From: Cardinalis cardinalis
Taxonomy: Eukaryota > Chordata > Aves > Passeriformes > Cardinalidae
Direction of reading: 5' to 3'
NCBI GenBank assembly: GCA_014549065.1
Contig: JACDOX010000031.1
Span: 4,082,686-4,146,685, forward strand
DNA length: 64,000 nucleotides
Shown one piece after another: positions 12,781 to 24,575 of this stretch. The notes beneath the pieces were generated by a model that had not been told where the DNA came from, ran no database searches, and saw nothing but the letters and a program-made list of their open reading frames with translations. A program made the translations under genes and the position numbers. How positions within the stretch are numbered: position 1 is the stretch's first letter; each line of letters opens with the position of its first letter.

Positions 12781-14188
12781 TTATGATATGTTTGTGTGAC
12801 CTGTTTAATATGAACTGATGCAGCAGAATTATTTTTATATCTCTTAGACCACCTAAAGTTTACAATTGGTCCCCAGAAAATTACCACCACATGAAAGAAT
12901 ACAGAACTAGACCTACAGTTCAAATAATGTAAATGAAAGAAGAATTTTCTCCTTCTGATTTTTTGACCTCTAAGTTGTGTTACCAAATGCATTACAGAAT
13001 TAACTTTACTTCATATCTGAAAATGTGCACACCTGTAAATGTGCATTAAGTAAAACTGTTAGTCTCTAGCTGTAGAACACAAGAAAATTTGACAGGATGT
13101 CCACCTTACTTGATAAACATCCACCTTACCAGTTGATTCCAGAATGGACTGTCAGATAACCTTAGGAGGCTAAAGAAAAATTTCTACTCCAACTGTTAAT
13201 TCATTGTAGACACATCACCTTATGAGATTAAGAAGATATTGGCTGTATGTATGGAAAGATGTATTTTTTGTTATAACATTGCTTTAGATTCAGAGGTACC
13301 TCTGATGGTACTGGTTTCAACACGAGAGGAATCAGGATCCTGAGAGATACTCATATATCTTTGGCTTGGCAGATCAGAACATCACTTCCATTTTCTTCTC
13401 TTTAGTCTTGAAAGTCGAATATNATTTTTCAGGGAAATGCTTTCAAAAAAATTTCGTTGTGTGGGGCTGCTTAGAGCTAAGCATCATTTGACATTTTGTT
13501 CCTGGCAACACAGCTAAGCTCTTTGTGGAAAACTCAGTGATGTTTACTGTGCTGATCCTAAGCACAAACTTGTTTGAAAACAAGGTNGTTTAGTTTGCAG
13601 TCAGATCATCGTGATTTTTATCACTGCATTTGATGTATAACAGACTACTTAATTCTCTCTTCTTAAGAAAATCTTGTCTGAAAGAACTTTCTGCATTTTG
13701 AGCATTGTGGCAGGAAGTGAAAGTTCTGCGCAAAGGAAGATGTGAAATCAAAGCAGTGCTTTTTCTTGTTGATCTGGGTTAGCTTAGACAAATGCTTTTG
13801 AAACACACTTTCTTGTTTGTGTTCCTCAATAAAATTCTGCCTGCCAGACAAAATAATTAATTTCACAGGGCTGGTAGATGGTCAGGAAAATAACGAAAAG
13901 TACAAAAGTGTCTCCATTGCAAATCAAAGTAAGTACCTGGATTCAGAGGTCCANTTCTGTCAGCTTTGGGGACAATCTCCAGAGGAAGGAAGTAGAGGAG
14001 GACAGGATGAACAGGACTCTTCATACCCTGGATCAGCTAGAGCCAGTCTTGTGACCCCAATAACTCATTTCAGCTCCTACAACCTTCTGCTGCTTATTTG
14101 AAGATAATGTTCAGTAACTGAATATTTTATGCAATGATGAAGGCTAGATGATCAATTAAATCTGATGTACTCTAATACAAAATTGGAG
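12781..14188. other. Noncoding tract with one exon-like segment
   Basis: No gene is supported. At 13,848-13,928 an 81-base segment is open in one frame. It is preceded by CTGCCTGCCAG and followed by a strong splice-donor match, GTAAGT, at 13,929-13,934. This is only a candidate (see findings). Three Ns fall here, at 13423, 13587 and 13954. Confidence 0.5.
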
Positions 14189-14256
14189 TGTGTATAGTAT
14201 ATATATGTGTGTGTATATATATGTATATATATATACATATGTACATATACGTATAT
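14189..14256. repeat. TA/TG-type compound microsatellite
   Basis: About 68 bases consist almost entirely of alternating TA and TG dinucleotides with a few interruptions (AC, GT). It starts near 'TGTGTATAGTATATATATGT' and ends near 'ATATACGTATAT'. Alternating purine-pyrimidine tracts like this are prone to slippage and length polymorphism and can adopt non-B DNA structures. Confidence 0.95.
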
Positions 14257-14639
14257 TCAAGATTACAAAACCAAGTCTTGAAAATTCCTAAACACCCAAC
14301 TTCAATTGCCCATGGAGCATTTGCACTAAGTCGTTATTATTAGACTATAGTTTTTATTTAGTGTATCATATGCTATTTTTTATTTAGCATCCGTGTTTAT
14401 TTTGGTGCACAGGACGATTGTTTATGGGAACTTTGGCTTATTTTCTGCGGGAACTGGAACAAATTAGGGGCTGCAAAAAGAGAGAGGATGCTTTTTGTGA
14501 TTGATTCAAGAGAAAGACACTCTGGCAAACCCAGTTTTGTCCCTGTTNCTGTCACAGGCTGTCTGTGTGATGCTGAGCAACTCAATTAAAACATTTGGCA
14601 GATGGCCACTAACTGCATATAATTCATTTTCAGGGTGCT

Positions 14640-14740
14640 CAGCTTGAGATATGTGGGCTCTTACTAGCAGTAGTTGTTACTCTCCTTACAGCCACTGAAA
14701 TCAATGGAAGTAGTGGCTGCTCAGCATGTTTGTTAGCTTA
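14640..14740. repeat. Possible ancient amniote interspersed repeat
   Basis: The order 'GGTGCTCAGC' ... 'GAAATCAATGGAAGTAGTGG' ... 'TGCTCAGCATG' recalls a widespread old repeat of turtles, crocodilians and birds, whose copies read roughly 'ttgaaatcaatgggagttgtgggtgctcagca'. The copy is degenerate. I cannot assign a family name or exact ends without a repeat library. Confidence 0.35.
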
Positions 14741-15365
14741 GCAGAGGAATGTGCACGTGGAGAAGGTGAAAGTTCCTGTATCCTGGTGTCATCTTTCTCA
14801 CTGATTCTCCCTGTGCTAGATTACCACTGATTATGCTATATGTGAAAAATTACATATAGGTGGATATTTGGAAAATAATGNTTCAGTTGGAATCTATGAG
14901 GTTTTTCATAAATATCCTTAAAAAGGAACACAAGAAGCCAATAATTTCTATGTGTCTAGTCTTCTAAATTGCGAACAATGTATAGTCCAAAAGCTAGATG
15001 ATGCATATGAATTACTCAATAACTGCCTGTTTCACTAATACAGTCTATCCAGAACATGGGCAGAAACATAAAACTTCAGAAAAAATACTATGTGGTTTAT
15101 ATAACTAAGTAATTATTACATAATGTAAAAAATAAAAGGAGGCAAAATTCAGATTAAAACAAAAGCCATCTTCTCAGATTTCTCAGTTTCAAAATGCTTG
15201 ATTTGACAACCTGAATATTGTTCTGTGTAATGTAATATATGGTATGGGAAATTAAAGTATGGCTGCACAGCTATAAATACAATTCACAGGCTAAAACTAC
15301 TCCTATTAACATTGCAACTGAAAGATATAAATCAGTTCATAAATATGAAATTGCTTGCATGCTTG

Positions 15366-15393
15366 GATCTCAACTTTTTGCAGAGTTGAGATC
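15366..15393. repeat. Perfect 10-bp-arm inverted repeat
   Basis: GATCTCAACT (15366-15375) and AGTTGAGATC (15384-15393) are exact reverse complements around an 8-base loop, TTTTGCAG. A 10-base perfect hairpin is close to chance expectation in a window this size, so it is recorded only as structure. Confidence 0.85.
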
Positions 15394-16899
15394 TAATTAG
15401 TGAAAGGCATGTTCTTGTGAAATACCGGGGTGGGAGTTGTACTTGCACCTTCTAGGATTGGGCCCTACCTTGAAATGATTATAACTATATGTCTATTTAT
15501 AGCTAAGGAGACATTTGAAAGAAATATTTGTTTTATTTGTATAGCATTTTCATTGGTTTACCCTAAAGATATATGCTAGATGATAATAAAGTAATAAAAG
15601 ATTGTTTTCACAGCTGTTTGTCTTTGATTACATATTTCTTTGAAGTGTTGCAATAAGACAGACTTTGAACCTGGAAAGAGATCAAATAATGAATTGTTCT
15701 GCTTTGTGAAGCTTAAGAAGGGATTTTATTGTTGAAACATATAGTGCAACATAGTTTTTTTCTTCTAACAGTTAAATAATGGTTGAAAGTACTATGAGAT
15801 CATTACAGATGGACTAGATTAAAGACCTTAAGGCCAAACATTAGGAACTGTGTTAGTATTAACTAAAATAATTTCTTAAGTTCTGTCATTACCAATTTAT
15901 TTTTGTTAGTTTTTCTTTTTGAACCAAAATAGTATTTCAAAGAAAGTGTTTTAAATCTTTTAAATATTCATTTACTTATAGCTAAGGATGACAGGAAGCT
16001 TTAATAACTGTATGAATCCTGTGGGATTTTGTTTGTAATACAGATAGTTTGACCACACTTTGTACCCTGGATAATATATTTAGTGTTAAATTTGACTGAA
16101 AGTTGTANAACTGTGAATAAACTTCATAGGATTTTCTCAAACTGGAAGGATTATAACATTTAAAATNTTTCTGAGGAGGTTCAAGTAAAATATTCCATTT
16201 TTTAATAAAAGCTTTTTATAATGCTTTTGCTTCAAACAGTATTATATCTGACACTAGGTTCNCCACCTCCCCTCGCTGAAATTCATCTTGAAAGTAAGTC
16301 ACAAATACATAAGTGACAGAGAAAGATACTTGATTTATTTTTTTCAAGGCTAGTGCACAATAAAATATCAAATAATGCAGGTCAGCATTTCACATGATGT
16401 GTTTGAGTTCTGTCTGGTGATGTTGGAAGACTATTCCTCTCTACAAGAAGTATCTGTAAGTTTATGATTATATAGCTGGGACATCTAAAATTGTTAAGGT
16501 GCATATTTTTAAAAACCCTGAAATGTTTATATGCTCTGTATCCATTGACTGAAATTATTTGTTGTGTTATTTAGAACAAACTTTTGTCTCTGTGGAAGAG
16601 AGAAACCTTTTAAATGATAATTTCAATAGAAACATTAGACAAAGGAATATTGTAACTTTAGAGATTTTTATGATGAAGGTGTGTTTAAGAGATGTCACTT
16701 TGATATTTTTACATTATGTCCTACATTTGTCAGCTAAAACCAGGATATTGCCTCAATGAGAAAAAGCATGTTCTGCACTTGTCAAAAGGCAGTAAGTAAT
16801 GATTAAAATAGCAGTGTGAAACGCTGGGAGATTAAAGTGATGCTAATGATAAGTGAGAGAAGAAAAGGGCAAGCTATATTTTAATCCCTGAGAGAATGG

Positions 16900-17190
16900 T
16901 TAATGACTTCTATTGCCTGAGATTAAACTAAACCTGTCTCATCAGCTTTTTCTGCCTGGTGAAAAAAAGCTCTCTGCACTTTAATTTATTAAAGTCTTTT
17001 AAGGAAGCACATTGATCCACAGAGGTTAAACTTTAAAAAATTGTGCAAAATACACACTAAAAATGCTTTAACAAAAGTGTGACTTTGTTGCTTTAGGCAA
17101 GCTCACAGTTTTATAAAGAATTCATTGTCTATGGGTTGGTGAATTTAATTAAGGAATATTAATTACTTAAACTGAGAGGTTTGTTCCTTT
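16900..17190. promoter_or_regulatory. Candidate conserved noncoding block (unverified)
   Basis: This stretch has little simple repeat and many TAAT/ATTA-type homeodomain cores, for example 'TTTAATTTATTAAAGTC' and 'GAATTTAATTAAGGAATATT' followed by 'AATTACTTAAAC'. No frame is open for any length. The texture resembles enhancers in gene deserts, but conservation cannot be tested here. It could equally be ordinary AT-rich DNA. Confidence 0.22.
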
Positions 17191-20100
17191 TTAAACCAGA
17201 ACATTTTTGCCATACTGTGGCAGGAAAAGTAGGAGTAGATTTTCGAAGACAGAAGCAGGAAAGGACAGACTAAGTTAAAATTACTGTATGATCTGTTATG
17301 ATAGTGATATCAAAAAGCCATTTTAAAAATCCCTTTCAAAACATATATACTGCTAGGTATAATGTACTGAGTACTTTTGTTTATATTGAGTTACTGTTAA
17401 TTCATTTCTTTTAATAATTCTTATGATTNCAAGACAGTGTTATAAAATCATTCTTATATTGAGAAGCTGCCCAGTTTACCATTGCTTTTTCAAATGGCCT
17501 GTAAAGTCTTTCTTCACTTTGAAGAGGGATGACAGAAAAATAGCTAATTAGACTATTTTTGAAATACATGTGATAAAATTGTCAAGTCTGAGTTCTTAGG
17601 ATAAACTGCAACATTGCAGCATGCTTGGGAAAAGAAAATTTTCCTCTCAGGCAGCTCTGGAAGCTTTTGTCACTTTTAACCTCCATCCTTTCATTAGACT
17701 TATTTCACATAGCATCTGTATTCTCAGCCTACAGGACAGACAATAGCTTTAGAAACAGAAAACAGATAATATTCAGGCAAATACGCATGGCTTGCTTAAG
17801 CCTTATTCAAGTTTCAATTCCACGTTCTTTTTGATTTTTAATTGTTTTTTCCTCTTTATAGCTAAGCATACTGGAGGTAAACAGTGTGCTTTTGTACTCT
17901 TTTGCAAGTTCAGTACCCATAGTGCTTTTCAGGCTCCATACTAGAAAACTGCAGTGTGCATCCCAGCTCAAGGAATAAATCTGGTGCCTGTGGATACCAA
18001 CAGTTCTGCTCTATATCCTTTCCCTCCTGCCTCATGGAAAGTATTTTCCCTTTTGAAATCTCCCAACCTCTGTAAATAAGGAGCCATTTAGTTACTATCT
18101 TACGTGATGGTTGTAATCCAGGTTATTTTTTAAAGCTGTTTTTTAAGTATAACTTGTTTGGTAAGTGAGTTTAAACTTGATTCATGCTTTGATGTTAATG
18201 AAACACCAATTTATCGGAAGGCCCTGCAGCCCTAATGAGCAGTTTCTTTAAAAAGAACATTTAATCAAGGTTTATTTTTAACTTGTTTAAACAGATCTAA
18301 TAGTTTGTGCTGATTTCATTTCAGTATAATAATTGCTAGCAATCCTATTAGTAAGTCGTGGTACATGGAAGTTAACACAAATTCCATTCTAATGAGCNTA
18401 GTGTAACAGCAAAACCCTTGTAGTCAAGGAAAGGTTCATGTTTGAGAGGAGTGACAGAGGCACTTGGACATTTTGCTGACAGCAGATTATTTTTGTTTTT
18501 ATACAAATGTCAGACATGACTTGCTAGCATTTAAGTGGGTTTTGTTATTTTTGAGAGGTGAAGATTTTCCATATTAACTTTCTAAGGTGAAAGGAGCCAC
18601 ATATTTCCTGGTGTTAGGAGAAGTACTTGATCTGCTAGGATAACTCATATTTTTCTTTATACTTTACCTGTACATGAGGATTTAACTGTAATATGCTATT
18701 TTATGAGGATAAAGTTCCACAATCCAAAAATACAATTTGTGGCATTTTTTAAAATGAATAAAAAATCTTGGAGGCAATTTAGTGTGAAAAGCAAATGAAA
18801 TTCCAGCACTCAATTGATAGTTAAGAAAAATCTCTAAAAGAGCAGATGAAGCTGAAAAATGTGTGATCATCTGAAATACTATTTTTTATGATTAGCTTGG
18901 AGGTGCATCTGTATGTACTGGAGATTGCATAGTCACATTTTCATTGTGAGTCCTGTCCTAAGTCTAAATTCTGGCTTATTGGCAAAAAATGAAGAAAAAA
19001 AAAATTATTNCTTAGTTTGAAAATATAAATATCCCATCAGTATTTTCAGCATTAAATACAATGTTCAGATGTTACTGATTGAGTTCAGTTATTAACTTTT
19101 AATCTTTTTATTACTTAGTCTGACACCATGACATTTAAAATATGGGAAAGTTTGGAGATAGATAATACAGAGGGATTTAGGATTTTAAAACAGTACTAAA
19201 ACACGTTCTGATGCACTGAAAGGCATCTGTAAGTTACACATTGTTTATAGATTTCTGGGTTTCTGATTGGAATCCAGGAGCCATGTGTTTTACAAGCTTC
19301 TGAGGTAGGGTGGAAGACAATCCCTTCAGAGAACATTGTTAATTGGATTTCAGTTGTGCGAGAAGGAGTCTTGAAGTCTTTACAAATTCAGTAGTCCACC
19401 CAAACAGGCAGCATGCAGGGTCAGTACTTGAGCCTGTCAGCAGGTGGAATAATCCTGGTTATTTGCACCAGCATCTTTCTGGGAAATTGTTCACTGTGAT
19501 TCTTCAGCTTCTAGGGGCTGGGAGGGAGGAATATCTGCTTTGGTATTTCAGCTCTAGCTTGCGCTGTGACACTGGTTTTCTCATTTTGAAAGAAGTCACA
19601 ATATAGTAGTAATGATCTACTCTATATGTACTTCCTTCTTTTNCTCCTTTGCTTCTTTCCTCATAGAATAAAAAACCTGATTTGGTCATAGTACTTAGGT
19701 ATGTGATTTCAAGGACATGCTACCCATACTATTTAGAAGATATGTGTAATGATTGCAAAAAAAAAAAAAATACAACTGCTTTGTGATGTTAAGGGTGATA
19801 TGGGGCAGATTGTCTGACACTGATGTGCAAGACTTTCTTTTCTTGAATATCTTCAGGACATGATTTTCCTCTNCCCAACAGACTCCACTTATGTGACCTG
19901 TGTTTGTGCCTGGGAAAGGATATGGTCCTGGTTTTGTTAGGGAAAGAATAGCTATAGTATTTAAATCACCTTTCCAATGTTGTCTCCTTGCTAGAAGAAA
20001 ACCTGTGAGAAGTTTAAGTCCTTGTCCCACAGCCTCTCCTTGGTGAGCAGAAGGCCTGGCTACAGTCAGAGGAAGGTTCTGGTGCTCAAGGGTCTCTCTT

Positions 20101-21689
20101 GGGTATTCAGTATGATAACAAACAATTCTCTGTTGCTGGCAACAGGTGAGTAAAAGCATGAAACCTCTGCAGTTTAAATTTCATTATGACATTTTTAAAA
20201 AGGAAGAAAGGTTTTGAAATACATATTCTTTGGGAGTTTTATTTCGGGGAGCTGTTATGAAAAAAGTAGCATAGGTGATTGTGGGAGTCAAAGCACAGCA
20301 TTAGCTCAAAGACTATGCTAAGCTCATTTTTTACATTAATTTTTGAATGTGAATAATACAGCATACCTTGAAATACTTTCAAAGGTAAATATTTTTACAA
20401 TAAAAATTCTTAATGCTGTCCTGCAAAACTAAAACAACTGCATCTGGTTTAGACTTAGTTTCTGTCAAATCTTTTAGAGGAATGCCAGTTCACATCTAAA
20501 TACTCTTTTCTAGTGGAAGTTTGAAGACTTCTTTAAAGATGAGGGAAATAAATTTGGACTCATCTGTTCATTGACAAATGTATGCTCCAATGAACCACGT
20601 CATCTGACTTAAGTCCTTTTTTCTGCCTTACTAAAAACAAACTCATGCTATTTGTACTTAAGGCTCATACACACTGCACCCTGAATACTAAGTTGGAATG
20701 TATTTACAAATGTGAAAGAACCTGTGGTCCTTTCATGCATCAGGTTGTCATAGAAACTAATTAACTTTCATTTCTGTGTCAGGGCAAAGTAGTGTTATGC
20801 AGATATAAATTGTAGTTCAGAAATCACCAGGATGAAACTAGAGAAAAAGAAAACATCAAAACCTTCAGAATTCCTGCAGGACATCGGGAATGCAAAACAT
20901 GTGATGGGAAGTTACAGTGTTAAATGCCTCATTTCACCAGGTCTTTTTGCATAATCTGCTTCTTCAGAAGTGCTTGGAATGTTACTAAACTGACAAAAGA
21001 GTATGGTTTATGTATATTTCATTTATGTATGTAGTGAAAATGAATGTGTCCAGGGAGCGTGTATATGTGCACATGGAATAATGAAATTCTGATCAGAAAT
21101 GGTGTCTAAAATATAAATGGCACTTACAGACTACTAACTNTTAGAAAAACTTTAAAAACTTAACAGTGTAATCTTTGCTTTCTCAAATGAATTAAGCTGA
21201 TTTCTCTCCAGTAAGTTTCTCTTTTTATGAGCTTTTACAATTTTACATGAAATGTGAATATATTAATATTTTAACTGTAAGAGGCATACTTTGACTGGCT
21301 TAAGTGGTAAAGGAATGTGATTACAAGATGATTTATTGGAAGTCATTAAAAATGATTTATTAAGAGAAAAATGTTGTGTTACTATAGCCTTTTTTTCCTC
21401 TGCTGAAGATGGGGTTATGCTGTCATTTTGTCTTCTTCAGAAGAGGAAAGCAGCCTGCAACAAATCAGGGAAGCATTTTGCTTTGTGGGTTACTGGCATG
21501 AATAGATGTGAGAAGAGTGTCCAGCTTGCTTTTACAACAGAGATGTAGCGAGCCTTGTGCTCCATGGCAGATTCATGCTTAATAGGTCCCAGTCTCATGG
21601 GGAGAATTTGTGCATCCGTCCAGGCCAGCAGGGCTGGGCAGCAATTCCATGCACACTTCCAAGCGCAATGGCCAGCCCATGCCAGTCTT

Positions 21690-21780
21690 GTTCTTTTGCT
21701 GTTTGCTTAATTTTATGTGCTGCCATTGTTTGTGGGGCTGTGCTGTGAATCAGATTAGTAATTGACCCAGATTAAAATAT
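21690..21780. promoter_or_regulatory. Candidate conserved noncoding block with SOX-like site (unverified)
   Basis: The block contains CCATTGTT at 21723-21730, a good match to the SOX core (reverse ACAATGG). Just downstream are CAGATTAG, TAATTGAC and CAGATTAAAA elements. It has mixed composition, no simple repeats and no open frame of note. The call rests on motif density only. Confidence 0.25.
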
Positions 21781-21936
21781 CTTTCCTCCCTCTCCCTGTC
21801 TCCCGTTTCTCTCCCCCTTCAGCCCCTTGCCCAATTCTCAGGAGGGCAATAGAAAGTGTGAGTTAGAGGGAAAGGATGGGCCTTTGGTGACTGAAAAAGT
21901 GATGGCTTTCTTTGGATTACATTTCTTAGATGAGAA

Positions 21937-21972
21937 GTGGAAAAAAAGAAATCTGTGGAAAAAAAGAAATCT
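21937..21972. repeat. Exact 18-bp tandem duplication
   Basis: The 18-base unit GTGGAAAAAAAGAAATCT occurs twice back to back, at 21937-21954 and 21955-21972, without a mismatch. This points to a recent replication-slippage duplication. It sits inside a 135-codon open frame that has no recognised domain and that I do not regard as a gene. Confidence 0.95.
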
Positions 21973-23058
21973 GCAGTGGAGTGGGTGCACAATTTATGCT
22001 TTAATGAATACAAGACTTCTTGCTCTTGCATGTTCTCCCAGCTTGGAGTGTGAACTTAAAACAGAATGGATAATATTGCACTTAGGAAAAAAAAGGAAAA
22101 GGGGGGATGTGCAATTATGCAATTTTCCTATAGTCGACTCCTTCACACAGAAAGGGGGAAATATTTTTATAAATGAGAGTCATAGCAAAGCTATAGCAAA
22201 GACTCTGTATAGCAAAGACAGTCATAGAACTTGATTATCTTTTGGCTAAGACAAAAAAAAATATGTGTAAATGGAAGGTACATGAATACCTCACCACAAA
22301 AAACAAAGAAAAAAAGGAGTTTGGGGATTGATTATGTATTATCTCTTTCCTGCTCACTTTATTTGTTAAATAGGAATTTTTTTTTCCTTCTGGCTACTCT
22401 GCAGTTCCTTGTTCTTATGAATAGCTTCGTTTCATTGTTTTGAAGTCAATGTACATTTCTTTTGAAACATGATGTAAAATGAGCTAGAAGAGAAAGAATT
22501 TATCTGTAAAGTATGTATTTCCCTTATCTTCTTTCATTGTGTGTATATATATGTTTCTGTATTCAGGAAATTCATTGGCAACTCTCCAGTTGACTTCAGC
22601 AGGATAAGACCTGGCAATATAATTAGGCATATATTATTAAATGGAGGAGTCGATGTGTCACAGAAGAGTAATATGTCGTTTGCTGTACATGTTGTAGAAG
22701 GGTAATATGGAAAGAGATTTAAAGGAACAGCAGGCTAGATCTGTTGAAATTTTACCAGGATGACAATCAAGTAATGGCTAATATCAGACATTGCTTCCAA
22801 AGTCTTGTTGAACTTGGTCTATTCCTGTCTTGTTCCATAAATGAAAAGACACATAACCTTGTACTCTGACCCCTGACTTCTATGTCTATGTAAATGGTTA
22901 AGAAAAATTGCTTATCTCTTGTGCCAAATACTAAGGGAATCCTGAAGCCAAGCTGCTATTTACACCTCATCTAGGAAAACTTAACTCTTAAGTCTTTCTT
23001 AGATTCAAGGTCTGCAGATGAAACATTGAACCACCTGAGACTATAGCTTCGGAAGACT

Positions 23059-23076
23059 TACTTAAATATTTAAGTA
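23059..23076. repeat. 18-bp perfect AT-rich palindrome
   Basis: TACTTAAATATTTAAGTA is self-complementary without a spacer. A partial second copy, TACTTAAATAGTTAAATATT, follows within 10 bases, so the region also looks like a local duplication. Low-complexity sequence makes such palindromes fairly easy to obtain by chance. Confidence 0.9.
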
Positions 23077-24489
23077 TTTAGATTTACTTAAATAGTTAAA
23101 TATTCAAGAGGAAAAGACCAAATTGAATTTATTAGAATAGTGAAGCTTTCGGGATGTCCAGTGAAGAAGCACTGTAGTTTTAGACAAACATATACTCTTG
23201 CCTGAATCTGTCCTGTGAGGAAGGAACATCCAGGATGGCACTGCTGGTGATCAGGGGCTTGCAAAGCCATCAGACTCAGGAGAAACTGAGAGGGAGGAAC
23301 AAGTTTTATCTGGAAATCAATCTGCATAACAGGGTATACCGCATGGCAACTGGGAGGTGAGGGCAGCAATCTTCAACATTTCTGTCATAGCACTACTGCT
23401 TGCCATAAAATCTAACCAGGTAAGGCATTGCTTACATCTCAGAGAGTGTAAGTCACACAGCCTCATGCAAACTAAGGGACTCATCAGTAACCTTTGTTCT
23501 CCTTCCAGCTACCCAGAGCAAATTAGATAGTTATGGGCTGACTGGATAACTCCAAGGCATCCACAGGAAATTCACATTACTATCAAACAAAAGATTAATA
23601 AAAAGTCCTTTATAAGAACGGCTGCAAGTGAATATGGTTTGATAGTGGGCACAAGTACTCGGTGGTATGTTGAATCTTCCCACAAGGCCATTTTACATAA
23701 TTTATTAACAAGATCATTTTACTTTCTGATTTAAAAGATTTGTAACTATAAGCTCCTGTGTTTTCCCTGAACAAGTCACAATGCACACAGTAGGCAAAGT
23801 GTTAAAGGGCTAGGAAAATATTATTTCATCACTCCTGTTCCATTAGAATTCACTTGGGTGGCTGAGAAAATGGTTTATGGATTAGAGAGAGAAGAACAAN
23901 CTAAAACATTTCATACCTTCATCTCTGATAAATTCCCCAAACTCATTCTTTGCATCTGAGCCATAAATAACAACCATGCTTTTTGCTAAAAAGAGCTTTT
24001 TTCCTGTACCAGGTCTTTTGTCTTGGAGATGAATGCTATAATAAATTTGAAGTCTTAGGGGGGGCATTGTTTGAACTATAACATTATGGTTTACAACTGT
24101 TGCTTCTATTATGAGGAGGATAAAAAGCGACTATGAAGCTTGATCTCTGTCACAGAAACAGATTAATATTTCAGCCTTCAGCTTGGGTCAAGTGTATGAT
24201 TTTTCCCAAAAGCACCTTAGCAATTAATTATTATTCTGTTTGCATTTAAAATCTTATCTTTTGAACCATCTTTCAACCTTAACCAAATGTTATGCTTACT
24301 TTAATTCTATATTGAATTATTTTTTTAAATTGCAAATTATGCTATAGGTCAACACAGGTAGGAAAGTTTTAGAGGAAAACGTTTTTAGAAAACAAATTCA
24401 TCAGAAGACATTTTGAGGGATTCCTTCCTTATAATTGGACAAAATTTGTTTGAAAATTAAGATCACCCTTAAAATTTCAGTTTTGTTTC

Positions 24490-24575
24490 TCAGAAGATAA
24501 ATGCAAACAGCTCAGATGTTTGCATTAATAAGCAAACAAAGCATGCATGTAATTATGAATTAGAATCCAGAAAAT
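24490..24575. promoter_or_regulatory. Candidate regulatory block: inverted octamer-like pair plus FOX/homeodomain-like motifs
   Basis: AATGCAAAC (24500-24508) and GTTTGCATT (24518-24526) are exact reverse complements 9 bases apart. Each is one base from the POU octamer ATGCAAAT. Right after them come AAGCAAACA (FOX-like), GCATGCATG and GTAATTATGAATTAG (homeodomain cores). The arrangement looks like a compact enhancer module. No conservation or binding evidence is available. Confidence 0.3.

Larger units (their letters stand above)
14257..21936. other. AT-rich noncoding tract with ancient repeat scraps
   Basis: No gene is supported. The longest open frame of the whole window lies here (minus strand 19,695-20,159, 154 codons). 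It crosses an N at 19,873, has no recognisable domain and is judged non-genic. Degenerate amniote repeat text is seen at 14,640-14,740. Motif-rich blocks that look like vertebrate conserved noncoding DNA lie at about 16,900-17,190, 18,180-18,420 and 21,690-21,780. Fourteen isolated Ns occur. Confidence 0.6.

Noticed and set aside
19695..20159. Longest open frame, 154 codons, minus strand
   Set aside because: It crosses an N, ends in a poly-F stretch from an A-run and has no recognisable domain. The length is within chance for 64 kb read in six frames.
21827..22234. 135-codon plus-strand open frame
   Set aside because: It contains an 18-base slippage duplication and lysine-rich low-complexity text, with no known domain.
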